Shown one piece after another: positions 7,493-15,116 of a stretch of DNA of 64,000 bases (position 1 is its first letter; every line of letters starts with the position of its first letter). A program made the position numbers and the translations under genes. Location of the stretch: contig CAJUPP010000006.1 of the NCBI GenBank assembly GCA_910588325.1, positions 17,202 through 81,201 on the forward strand, given 5' to 3'. This DNA comes from an uncultured Hungatella sp. (GTDB taxonomy: Bacteria > Bacillota > Clostridia > Lachnospirales > Lachnospiraceae). The notes under the pieces are model-generated. The model searched no databases and had not been told where the DNA came from. It saw nothing but the letters and a program-made list of their open reading frames with translations.

Positions 7493-9760
7493 ATGAAGGA
7501 TACAGAGGGCATGGAAGACTTGATTGGTGAAATACAGAAGGGGTTGATCAACTGGTATGATTTTAGATTGAACAGTAGAATCTTGTACATAGGGAAAGAA
7601 GATGATGCATATTTTCATTTACTGCAGAATCTTCCATTAGATGCAATAAATGCTTCTGCCGAATTGGTAAAAAATGAAGAGTGGCAAAAAAAACATGAGG
7701 ATGGATTTGACCATATCATTGCCATCAGGATATTAGAGATACTGGAAAATCCAGTCGGGATTTTAAAAATATGGAAATCTCTTCTTAAACCGGACGGAAC
7801 TCTTCTTCTCGGCATGAACAACCGATATGGCCTTAAGTATTTCTGCGGGGACAGGGATCCGTACACGGAACGGAATTTTGACGGGATTGAAGGTTACCGA
7901 AGGGCATATGCAAAAAAAGAAGACAAATTCACAGGGCGCTGCTACAGCCGGGAAGAGATGAGAGAAATGCTTATAAAAGCGGGATGGGAAAAGATTCGGT
8001 TCTTCTCCGTACTCTCCGATTTGGACAATCCAAGGCTGATATACAGGGAAGATTACCTGCCTAATGAGGATCTGTCGAACCGTTTATTCCCTACCTATCA
8101 TTATCCGAATTCCGTTTTTTTAGAGGAAGAAAGTCTTTATGATGGTCTGATAAAAAATGGTATGTTCCATCAGATGGCCAACGCATATCTGGTGGAATGT
8201 TCTCTAAGCGGAAAACTATGCGATGTCAGCCATGTGACCAGTTCTATGGAGCGCGGAAGAAAGGACGCCCTTCTCACGATGATCCGCCGCTCCGGCATTG
8301 TGGAAAAGAGGGCGCCTTATGAAGAAGGAAGAGAACGTCTTCATAACTTATTAGAACATGGACAGGAATTGGCAAAGCGTGGCATACAGGTGATTGATGC
8401 CAAAATAGAGAAAGATCCTTATGGAAAAGATATTTATGTAATGCCCTATATCAAAGAGGAATCCGGGCAGCTTTATTTGAAAAGACTTCTGCATACTGAC
8501 AGGGAGCAATTTTTTAAGGAAATGGATCATTTCCGGGATTTGATTCTTCAGTCATCGGAAATCGTGAAACCGGATCAGGGAGACGGAGAAGGAGCAATAT
8601 TAAAAAAGGGATACCTGGATATGGTTCCTCTCAACAGTTTTCATGTAGACGGCACGTTTCTGTTTTATGACCAGGAATTCTGTGAGGAAGATTATCCGGC
8701 CAACGAAATAATTTGGCGTATGATAGCCACGTTTTATGCAGGAGATATAGAAGTTGGGAAATTGCTTCCTGTGAATCAGCTGCTGGAGAGATACGGTCTC
8801 ATGGAGAAACTTGGAACATGGCAGAAGATGGAGTGGGATTTTCTGGCAGAACTGAGAAAAGAAAAAGAACTGCGATCTTACCACGAAAAGTGCCGGCGTG
8901 ACAGCGGGATTGTCAATGCCAACCGTCAGAGAATGAACTTTTCGGCGGATGAGTACCAGAAATTGTTTGTTGACATTTTCCATAATGCAGATACCAGAAA
9001 GCTGATACTGTTTGGCTCAGGCAATTTTACCAGGAGATTTTTAGGGCTGTATGGGCAGGATTATCCTGTATATGCGGTTGTGGATAACAACAAAGAGAAA
9101 TGGGGGCAGGAAATAGAAGGAATTCCGATTCAGCCGCCGGATATCATAAAGCAGATGCAGAGTGGGGAATATAAAGTACTGATCTGCATTAAAAATTATC
9201 TGTCTGTGATGAAGCAGTTAGATCTAATGGGAGTCAGGGAATACAGCATCTATGATTCCGGCAGGGACTACCCCAGGAAACGCAGGCCTGTTGTTCAAAG
9301 CCAGGATAAGGGAGAAGAGAAGAAAGAAAAAAAGAAATACCATACAGGGTATATTGCCGGAGTATTTGACCTGTTTCATGTGGGACATCTCAATATGTTC
9401 AAGAGAGCCAAGGAGCAGTGTGAGTATTTAATCGTCGGAGTTGTGACTGATGAGGGAGTGAGAAAGTTTAAGAAGACGGAGACATTCATTCCTTTTGAGG
9501 AGAGAATCGAGATGGTCCGCTCATGCCGATACGTGGATGAAGTGGTGGAGATCCCTGTAAATTTTGGGGGAACAAGAGATGCCTACCGTCTCCATCATTT
9601 TGACTGTCAGTTTTCGGGTAGTGATTATATAGATGATCCGGACTGGCTTATGGAGAAAGAATTTTTGGAGAGACACGGAGCGGAGATGGTATTTTTCCCT
9701 TATACGGAAGGAACAAGTTCCAGTAAGATTAAGGCATTGATAGAGAAAAGGTTATCCTAA
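7493..9760 (+). CDS. Four-domain fusion: methyltransferase, kinase-like, Rossmann-like and cytidylyltransferase domains
   Basis: 755 residues. Domains in order: ~1-250, a SAM-methyltransferase-like domain (RILYIGKEDDAY as motif I, FDHIIAIRILEIL, LKPDGTLLLGMNNRYG); ~260-480, a region with a kinase-like signature (KKGYLDMVPLNSFHVDG then FYDQEF, resembling the D-x-x-x-x-N and D-x-E metal sites of choline/aminoglycoside kinases); ~500-590, the Rossmann-like module (LILFGSGNFTRRF, VVDNNKEKWG); ~615-755, a TagD/LicC-type cytidylyltransferase (GVFDLFHVGHLNMF with the HxGH site and TSSSKIK near the end). Inferred role: supply and attachment of a CDP-activated phospho-alcohol, possibly methylated, to the glycan. 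The start at 7493 is uncertain: an ATG at 7486 has better spacing from GGGG but is out of frame. Confidence 0.75.
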   Translation: MKDTEGMEDLIGEIQKGLINWYDFRLNSRILYIGKEDDAYFHLLQNLPLDAINASAELVKNEEWQKKHEDGFDHIIAIRILEILENPVGILKIWKSLLKPDGTLLLGMNNRYGLKYFCGDRDPYTERNFDGIEGYRRAYAKKEDKFTGRCYSREEMREMLIKAGWEKIRFFSVLSDLDNPRLIYREDYLPNEDLSNRLFPTYHYPNSVFLEEESLYDGLIKNGMFHQMANAYLVECSLSGKLCDVSHVTSSMERGRKDALLTMIRRSGIVEKRAPYEEGRERLHNLLEHGQELAKRGIQVIDAKIEKDPYGKDIYVMPYIKEESGQLYLKRLLHTDREQFFKEMDHFRDLILQSSEIVKPDQGDGEGAILKKGYLDMVPLNSFHVDGTFLFYDQEFCEEDYPANEIIWRMIATFYAGDIEVGKLLPVNQLLERYGLMEKLGTWQKMEWDFLAELRKEKELRSYHEKCRRDSGIVNANRQRMNFSADEYQKLFVDIFHNADTRKLILFGSGNFTRRFLGLYGQDYPVYAVVDNNKEKWGQEIEGIPIQPPDIIKQMQSGEYKVLICIKNYLSVMKQLDLMGVREYSIYDSGRDYPRKRRPVVQSQDKGEEKKEKKKYHTGYIAGVFDLFHVGHLNMFKRAKEQCEYLIVGVVTDEGVRKFKKTETFIPFEERIEMVRSCRYVDEVVEIPVNFGGTRDAYRLHHFDCQFSGSDYIDDPDWLMEKEFLERHGAEMVFFPYTEGTSSSKIKALIEKRLS

Positions 9761-9920
9761 AAAGACAAATATCCATTGATATTCCAATATGCTGTGAGTA
9801 AGATAAAGTAAGACTTATTATATGTATGAGTGATGAATTGGTACCATATAACCGGGATACATGGTATTTTCCTGTCTCGGCATTGTAGCATGAAAGCTTC
9901 ATTGTTTTTTCAAAAAAGAT

Positions 9921-10022
9921 AAGGGGCTGTTGTAAAATTTCGTGATTCAGCAATATTTGGATGCAGATTATAGAGATTTGCGCCATATATTGTATGAATC
10001 CGTTATTTCACAACAGCCCCTT
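9921..10022. terminator. Large near-perfect palindrome between convergent genes (bidirectional terminator or MITE-like repeat)
   Basis: Two arms of about 43 bases flank a loop of about 15 bases. The outer 18 bases pair with one mismatch (AAGGGGCTGTTGTAAAAT against AAGGGGCTGTTGTGAAAT), and pairing continues imperfectly inward through GATTCA and CAATAT..GG segments. It lies between the fusion gene (+) and the aldolase (-), where a two-way terminator is expected. Its length and inner pairing are more than a terminator needs, so it may also be a small dispersed element. Confidence 0.65.
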
Positions 10023-10030
10023 ACGGTTTC

Positions 10031-10882
10031 TTAAGCCTTCCCGTTACTTCCGCATACCATAATCCGGCTTATGACACATTTTTTTACTTCTTCTCTTCCT
10101 TTGCCTCCGTAAATCTTAGGGTCAAAGGTATCAGGCTTTTCTTTAAACACCTGGGTAATTCCTCTGGTAAAAGCCATTCGAAGATCCGTAGCATAATTTA
10201 CCTTGCAGATACCGCGGCGGATGCATTCTTTCACTGTATCGTCCGGAACGCCGGAAGTCCCATGAAGCACAAGAGGAATGGATACCACACTGCGGATTTC
10301 GCTTAAGCGCTCTACATCCAGCTTTGGAGTCCCTTTGTATACACCATGAGCAGTTCCGATAGCCACGGCCAGGGAGTCCACGCCGGATTGTTCGGCAAAT
10401 GTTCTGGCCTCTTCTGGATCCGTGTATGGATTATTGTCTGCAGCAACTACATCGTCTTCCTTACCTCCTACTTTTCCAAGTTCCGCCTCCACAGGGATTC
10501 CTGCCGGATGACATGCATTTACCACAGCCTTGCTGACAGCAATGTTATCTTCAAAGCTTCCGTGGGAGCCGTCGATCATCACAGACGTATAGCCTGCCCG
10601 AAAGGCTTTCATGGCAACGTCAAAGCTGCTGCCATGGTCTAAGTGGAGAACGACCGGAACGGAAGCTTTTTTGGCTGCGGTCTTTACATTGGCATAAAAA
10701 TAGTCGAAATCCGCATAGCTGGCAGTAGCCGGGGTAGTCTGAAGGATAACCGGTGACTGAAGTTCCTGGGCTGCTTCTACCACGGCCTGAACCATCTCCA
10801 TGTTTTCTACATTAAAAGCTCCGATTGCATAGCCGCCCTTCTGGGCCTTTAATAATAATTCCTTGCTTGTTACTAATGGCAT
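10031..10882 (-). CDS. fba: Class II fructose-bisphosphate/tagatose-bisphosphate aldolase
   Basis: 283 residues, full length for the family. It is a cytoplasmic zinc enzyme that reversibly cleaves a ketose-1,6-bisphosphate into dihydroxyacetone phosphate and glyceraldehyde 3-phosphate. Visible active-site residues: HLDHG with catalytic Asp82 and zinc ligand His83, the EAELG segment (Glu134), GTAHG (His179) and VLHGTSG (His207). The MPLVTSKELL start is typical of the GatY/KbaY/FbaA group, so a choice between fructose and tagatose bisphosphate cannot be made from sequence alone; FBP is more likely because no tagatose genes are nearby. The start follows an AGAGGA ribosome site. The gene stands alone and diverges from the SseB-like gene. 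Confidence 0.92.
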   Translation of the reverse strand: MPLVTSKELLLKAQKGGYAIGAFNVENMEMVQAVVEAAQELQSPVILQTTPATASYADFDYFYANVKTAAKKASVPVVLHLDHGSSFDVAMKAFRAGYTSVMIDGSHGSFEDNIAVSKAVVNACHPAGIPVEAELGKVGGKEDDVVAADNNPYTDPEEARTFAEQSGVDSLAVAIGTAHGVYKGTPKLDVERLSEIRSVVSIPLVLHGTSGVPDDTVKECIRRGICKVNYATDLRMAFTRGITQVFKEKPDTFDPKIYGGKGREEVKKCVISRIMVCGSNGKA

Positions 10883-10917
10883 AATGAAGTCCTCTTTTCT
10901 TTTGATAACTTTTCATA

Positions 10918-10945
10918 AGAATATGATAGTATTTTTTTGACACAA
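10918..10945 (-). promoter_or_regulatory. Probable sigma-A promoter of the aldolase gene
   Basis: On the minus strand, TTGTGT and TATTCT are separated by 16 bases, about 35 bases upstream of the aldolase start. It is a moderate match to the vegetative consensus. Confidence 0.45.
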
Positions 10946-10990
10946 ATTCAAGAACAATTTACCAGAACTCTTATATTGAAATAAAATGGG

Positions 10991-11019
10991 TTTACGAAAT
11001 TTCATGAAAGTGGTATAGT
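10991..11019 (+). promoter_or_regulatory. Probable sigma-A promoter of the SseB-like operon
   Basis: TTTACG and TATAGT are separated by 17 bases, about 60 bases before the SseB-like gene, in the intergenic region divergent from the aldolase. Confidence 0.5.
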
Positions 11020-11081
11020 ATATTATGAAAAAGTCTGTACCGAAGTAAAATCCGTAATAAAGATGGGAAAGAGGAAAGAAT

Positions 11082-11873
11082 ATGTCTGTAGATTATACGT
11101 TGATGATAAAGAGGATACAGAAACTGGAGCAGGTTTATGCGTTGTTTGCAGAAAGTACCAGGCTTCCTTTTATCGAATGTGACCAGGAGGACTTTGACGA
11201 TCAGGTGTATCTGTTTGCGGATGAGGATGCAGCGAAGGACGCGGTAAAGGATTATGAGAAAAAGCAGATACCTTTAAAGGTTATAAGGTTAGAGGGGAAG
11301 CAGATGCCCGTATTTTTTACAAACATCCGTCTGTTGGGAGTCAATATGCTGGTGTTTTACGATAAGGTGAGCGTCAGTCGGATTCCTTTAAGTCAGGTGA
11401 TAAAGATGGATCCCAAAAAAAGTGAGGACAGCAAGCTCCCCTTAGATAATTCTTCCCTGCAGCTGACCATCATCTATTTTATTCAGGAACTGCGCAGACC
11501 AGGACAGAAGAAGGATGATATGGAGCGGATGAAGAAACTTCAGGAGTTGGAAGAAGAGATGACAGTGAATCTGATCCGGTCACGATTTATTCTTCCGGTT
11601 AATGCGTCAGGGGATAATGGAGAAATGAAGATTCCATATATAAAGACGCCGACAGGAGATATTTTCCAACCGATTTTCAGTGATGTATGGGAGTTTCAGA
11701 AGTTTCATAGAAATCCGGAGGTAAAGCTTAAAATGGCAGTGGCGCCGTTTGAGAAGCTTCTGCTTTCTTTGGTAGAGCAGGCCAAGGGATATGTTTTAAA
11801 TCCGGGGGGAGTAAATCTGATTTTGACAAGGGAACAGTTGACAGCCATATCAAAGCGGTTTGATGAAGCTTAG
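11082..11873 (+). CDS. SseB family protein
   Basis: 263 residues, no signal peptide or membrane segment. The N-terminal half has the SseB-like pattern of short beta strands (DQVYLFADED, MPVFFTNIRL), and the C-terminal half repeats it (FILPVNASG, PTGDIFQPIFSDVWEF), ending in KGYVLNPGGVNLILTRE, the most characteristic SseB segment. A helical, charged linker (residues ~145-160, DDMERMKKLQELEEEM) joins the halves. Family function is poorly known: SseB enhances serine sensitivity when overproduced in enterobacteria. It is followed at once by an uncharacterised gene, probably in the same transcript, driven from the promoter near 11000. Confidence 0.7.
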   Translation: MSVDYTLMIKRIQKLEQVYALFAESTRLPFIECDQEDFDDQVYLFADEDAAKDAVKDYEKKQIPLKVIRLEGKQMPVFFTNIRLLGVNMLVFYDKVSVSRIPLSQVIKMDPKKSEDSKLPLDNSSLQLTIIYFIQELRRPGQKKDDMERMKKLQELEEEMTVNLIRSRFILPVNASGDNGEMKIPYIKTPTGDIFQPIFSDVWEFQKFHRNPEVKLKMAVAPFEKLLLSLVEQAKGYVLNPGGVNLILTREQLTAISKRFDEA

Positions 11874-11886
11874 GAAGGAGAATATT

Positions 11887-12657
11887 ATGATAAACATTTA
11901 TACGGACAGAGAGGATTTTGATTTAGGGGTTGAAGATTTTGGGATTTCAGAAGGAAAGGATATCGAGCTTTATGTGCTGGATGAGGACATGAAAGCATTG
12001 TCTCTGATGAAAGCATTCAGGGCCTGCCGCTATAACCCTCTCAGAACTTATTATTATATACCAAAGACGGAAAGTGATTTTTCCAGGTACGCTACGGAAT
12101 CTATTTCCAGAGGTACCGTGAATATATTTTCTGATCTGGAAGAACTTAGAGATGCGCTGAACGGGGAGATGGATGCCTGGCGTTCTTATTCCATACCGGA
12201 GTGTATCAGCAGATCGGCGGAGAATTTTAAGGTTCTGCTTAACAGGGAGATGTCTACGGCTTTAAGTGTTTTGGTGTCGTCGGCATTGAGGAAGAACAGC
12301 TGTTATACGGTGGCTCTGGCATTGTTTAAGATGCTTCAGGATAAAGAACACTTAAGTGAAACCGGGTTCGAGGAGTGGAGAAAGCAGGTTTTAGATACCA
12401 GTGAAGAAGCCCGGCGGGCGGAGGAAGAATATAAAGAGCATGGCTCTCAGTTTTTGTCGGTACTGGCGGCGGCTAACAAGAAGATAAATGTAGAGTATGG
12501 GAACGAAGAATATGACGAGATGACCCTTCATGTTATGTTCCAGCCTTTTGAGCCGGAGGGAAAAGGGATTAACTACCGGGTGAAGCTTATCGGACAGCTG
12601 GTGAAGGAGAAGAAGCGGGAGAAAAAGGCAGCGAAGAAAGAAAATAAAGCAAAGTAA
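11887..12657 (+). CDS. Uncharacterised protein linked to the SseB-like gene
   Basis: 256 residues from the ATG at 11887, chosen because AGGAAGGAG lies just upstream and overlaps the end of the SseB-like gene; an upstream in-frame ATG at 11860 has no such site. I do not recognise a family. The first ~100 residues look alpha/beta (INIYTDREDFDLG, KDIELYVLDED, RTYYYIPKTESDF), the middle is helical (STALSVLVSSALRK, YTVALALFKMLQDK), and the C-terminus is a strongly basic tail (KEKKREKKAAKKENKAK). There is no membrane segment. The tight spacing suggests that it works with the SseB-like protein; the basic tail could bind nucleic acid or membrane phosphates, which is only inference. Confidence 0.65.
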   Translation: MINIYTDREDFDLGVEDFGISEGKDIELYVLDEDMKALSLMKAFRACRYNPLRTYYYIPKTESDFSRYATESISRGTVNIFSDLEELRDALNGEMDAWRSYSIPECISRSAENFKVLLNREMSTALSVLVSSALRKNSCYTVALALFKMLQDKEHLSETGFEEWRKQVLDTSEEARRAEEEYKEHGSQFLSVLAAANKKINVEYGNEEYDEMTLHVMFQPFEPEGKGINYRVKLIGQLVKEKKREKKAAKKENKAK

Positions 12658-12681
12658 TAATAATCAAGTAATAAAAATCAG

Positions 12682-12724
12682 AGGCTGTTACACAGATGAT
12701 TTTTAAGAATCGGTGCAACAGCCT
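12682..12724. terminator. Bidirectional terminator hairpin
   Basis: AGGCTGTT-ACAC pairs imperfectly with the GTGCAACAGCCT arm across a ~20-base loop, followed by ATTTTATTTT. It sits between convergent genes. The GGCTGTT stem base resembles that of the larger palindrome at 9921-10022. Confidence 0.6.
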
Positions 12725-12727
12725 ATT

Positions 12728-13513
12728 TTATTTTGCATTACGCCGATAATTTGTAGGTGTTACTCCCACAAATTTCTTAAACTGCCGCATGAAATGCAGT
12801 TCATTTTCATAACCGCAGAAATCTGCGATTTCTCCAATCCCCATAGTGCTGGTAGCCAGATAATATTTTGCAAGCTTAAGTCTGGCAGTGATGATATCCT
12901 GCTGACAGGAGCAATGGAAAAAATCTTTATATAAGTGCTGAAAATAGGAAGGACTTAAGCACAGGGAAGCAGCCAGCCCATGAATCGTCCAGGGATTGGC
13001 CGGATTGTTGTAAATCTGTGTGCGAAGGCCGGAGAAGCTTTGGTAGTATTTCCGGGTTACGGAATTTCCCGGGGGATTTTCCAGAGATTCCTTTAAGGAG
13101 TACAGGAAAATGCGCATAAAGGAGTCGGTTATCTGCCTTTTATAGGCGGAGGCACTGTGGAAGTTATCGGACAGAAGCCGGACGTATTCTGACAGTTGAT
13201 GGAAATCATAGGGGTATATAATCTGGCAGGATGGAATGTGAAGGGAGGAGAAAAAACATAAGTCTTCCTCTTCCATGGTAAAGTGAATCCAGTCATCGCT
13301 GTATCCGATGGTGTCACAGCCATAGTGGATGTAGGTTTTGGGAGGAAACAAAAGGAGGGCATTGGGGTGCAGCAGGTATTTTCTGCCGTTTAAGAAACAC
13401 CATGCTTCTTTTTTGATTAGCAGAATAAGATGGTCCTCAACACCGGCTTTGTGTTCGATGTTACATGGCTTGCGGTGGTGGGAATTGTGGCCGCAGCTGT
13501 TTATCGTGATCAT
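12728..13513 (-). CDS. AraC family transcriptional regulator
   Basis: 261 residues, starting after AAAGGAGCC. The N-terminal ~150 residues form a cupin-like sensing domain (a ligand strand with NGRKYLLHPNALLLFPP, then SDDWIHFTMEEED). The C-terminal ~100 residues carry two helix-turn-helix motifs: the first around WTIHGLAASLCLSPSYFQHLYK and the second around MGIGEIADFCGYENELHFMRQFKK, ending in the usual GVTPTNYRR. It is transcribed away from the GH88 hydrolase gene and shares a 236-base intergenic region with it, so it most likely controls the hydrolase in response to a sugar. It is cytoplasmic and DNA-binding. Confidence 0.88.
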   Translation of the reverse strand: MITINSCGHNSHHRKPCNIEHKAGVEDHLILLIKKEAWCFLNGRKYLLHPNALLLFPPKTYIHYGCDTIGYSDDWIHFTMEEEDLCFFSSLHIPSCQIIYPYDFHQLSEYVRLLSDNFHSASAYKRQITDSFMRIFLYSLKESLENPPGNSVTRKYYQSFSGLRTQIYNNPANPWTIHGLAASLCLSPSYFQHLYKDFFHCSCQQDIITARLKLAKYYLATSTMGIGEIADFCGYENELHFMRQFKKFVGVTPTNYRRNAK

Positions 13514-13644
13514 AGGAAGAGGCTCCTTTAGGGTAAAACTAATTGAAATAAAAAGCAGTATATGTCAGTTAATAGCATTGTAGGCTATTGCGTTTGAAAA
13601 GTCAAATGGTTATTATTAAAGAAAAGCCCAAAAACTGACTGTAG

Positions 13645-13697
13645 GTTACTGTTCAGGTAGGTCTGCGCACTTGCTGTGAATGCACGTGAACAGTAAC
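13645..13697. repeat. Inverted repeat in the AraC/GH88 intergenic region
   Basis: GTTACTGTTCA at 13645-13655 and its exact complement TGAACAGTAAC at 13687-13697 are separated by 31 bases. GACTGTA also flanks both arms as a direct repeat. It lies about 50 bases before the hydrolase start. It could be a leader hairpin, an AraC operator pair, or a copy of a dispersed repeat; a similar stem occurs at 39273-39304. Confidence 0.5.
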
Positions 13698-13749
13698 GAC
13701 TGTAAAACAGAAGGCAGATGGGAGCGAAGTGCATAAAGGAGGATTTGCA

Positions 13750-14901
13750 ATGGAAAATTATCAGGCATGGGCACAGGAGACTCTGGAAAAGGTGCGAGAG
13801 AAGATGGAGTGGGTGAGCGAGAAGAACAGGGACAGGATTCCGTATACCACCGATGCACAGGGAAACTATGACGACAGGTCGGATGGAAGCAGCCAGTGGA
13901 CTGTGGACAACGGGCTGAACTGGTGGACCAACGGCTTCTGGGGCGGCATTATGTGGCTTATGTACCAGGATACCAAAGATGAGAGATATGCGGAGATTGC
14001 AAGGGTTTCCGAGAAAAAACTGGAAAAATGTTTTGATGATTTTTACGGTCTCCACCATGATGTGGGATTTATGTATCTGCCTACGGCAGTGGCGGACTAT
14101 AAGCTGACGGGAAATGAGGACGGAAAGCGGCTGGGTATGCATGCTGCCAATCTGCTGGCAGGGAGATTTAACCCGGTAGGCGGATTTATCCGCGCATGGA
14201 ACCGGACCGGGGAGGATGACAATACGGGATGGGCGATTGTTGACTGCATGATGAATATTTCCCTGCTTTACTGGGCTTCAGAGGAGAGCGGGGATCCAAG
14301 ATTCGGGCAGATAGCCCGGATGCATGCCGATACGGTTCTTGAGAATTTTATCCGTCCGGACGGTTCGGTGTGCCATATTGTGGAGTTTAACCCGGAGACC
14401 GGAAGCATGGTGAAAAGCTACGGCGGCCAGGGGTATGGGGAAGGCTCCTCCTGGACGAGAGGCCAGGGATGGGCGGTGTACGGCTTTGCCAACAGCTACA
14501 AAAATACGGGAAAGAAGGAGTATCTGGATGCCGCAAAGAGGGTGGCCCATTACTGCATGGCAAATCTGCCGGAGAGCGGCATCATTCCTGTGGATTTCAG
14601 ACAGCCTGCGGAACCGGCCTGGGAGGATTCCTGCGGTGCCTGTGTGATTGCCTGCGGTCTGCTGGAGATAGCGGAGCATGTGCCGGAATTGGAAAAGAAT
14701 ATGTATATTGGGGCTGCTGTGAAGATTTTGAAGGCTATTGCCCGGAACAGGGCGGACTGGGGGGAGGACTGCGACGCCATTGTGCAGAACTGCTCGGCAG
14801 CTTATCACAGCAATTATCACCATATTACCATGGTCTATGCGGACTACTTCTTTATTGAGGCGCTGTATAAGCTGGTGGGAGAAGGGATTTCTATTTGGTA
14901 G
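13750..14901 (+). CDS. ugl: GH88 unsaturated glucuronyl/galacturonyl hydrolase
   Basis: 383 residues from the ATG at 13750, preceded by AAAGGAGG; an upstream ATG at 13729 would place that site inside the gene. GH88 enzymes hydrate the double bond of 4,5-unsaturated uronic acids left by polysaccharide lyases and so release the next sugar, which fits glycosaminoglycan or similar uronate-containing oligosaccharides. The (alpha/alpha)6 barrel signatures are visible: WTNGFWGG near residue 60, HHDVGFMY with Asp104, and GWAIVDCMMN with Asp165, matching the two essential aspartates of the family. There is no signal peptide, so it acts in the cytoplasm on imported disaccharides. The downstream ABC importer is its likely supplier. 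Confidence 0.88.
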   Translation: MENYQAWAQETLEKVREKMEWVSEKNRDRIPYTTDAQGNYDDRSDGSSQWTVDNGLNWWTNGFWGGIMWLMYQDTKDERYAEIARVSEKKLEKCFDDFYGLHHDVGFMYLPTAVADYKLTGNEDGKRLGMHAANLLAGRFNPVGGFIRAWNRTGEDDNTGWAIVDCMMNISLLYWASEESGDPRFGQIARMHADTVLENFIRPDGSVCHIVEFNPETGSMVKSYGGQGYGEGSSWTRGQGWAVYGFANSYKNTGKKEYLDAAKRVAHYCMANLPESGIIPVDFRQPAEPAWEDSCGACVIACGLLEIAEHVPELEKNMYIGAAVKILKAIARNRADWGEDCDAIVQNCSAAYHSNYHHITMVYADYFFIEALYKLVGEGISIW

Positions 14902-14997
14902 GGATATTTTGAGGTTGCTTTGGGTTGACTCCGAAGAAGAGCCAGTGAGCTTGGGAGAACATGATGGGGTGAAAGGCTGGCCTAAAGGGAAACATAT

Positions 14998-15037
14998 TAA
15001 AAAAATGCACTTGGAACTATAAAAAGTGCATTTTTTT
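14998..15037 (+). terminator. Rho-independent terminator after the GH88 gene
   Basis: An A-rich arm ending in AATGCACTT pairs with AAGTGCATT, which runs into seven T residues. The stem is uninterrupted with a loop of about ten bases. It separates the hydrolase from the importer, though some readthrough is possible. Confidence 0.75.
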
Positions 15038-15063
15038 GTGGAAATTTACTGGTATAGTATAGT
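15036..15063 (+). promoter_or_regulatory. Possible sigma-A promoter of the first sugar importer
   Basis: TTGTGG and TATAGT are separated by 16 bases, starting in the T-run of the terminator and ending about 54 bases before the solute-binding protein start. It is plausible because the importer needs its own start site after that terminator. Confidence 0.45.
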
Positions 15064-15116
15064 CACAGAAACAAATAAGGCCGGCCGGATAAAGAAACAG
15101 GATGGAGGATTATGAA

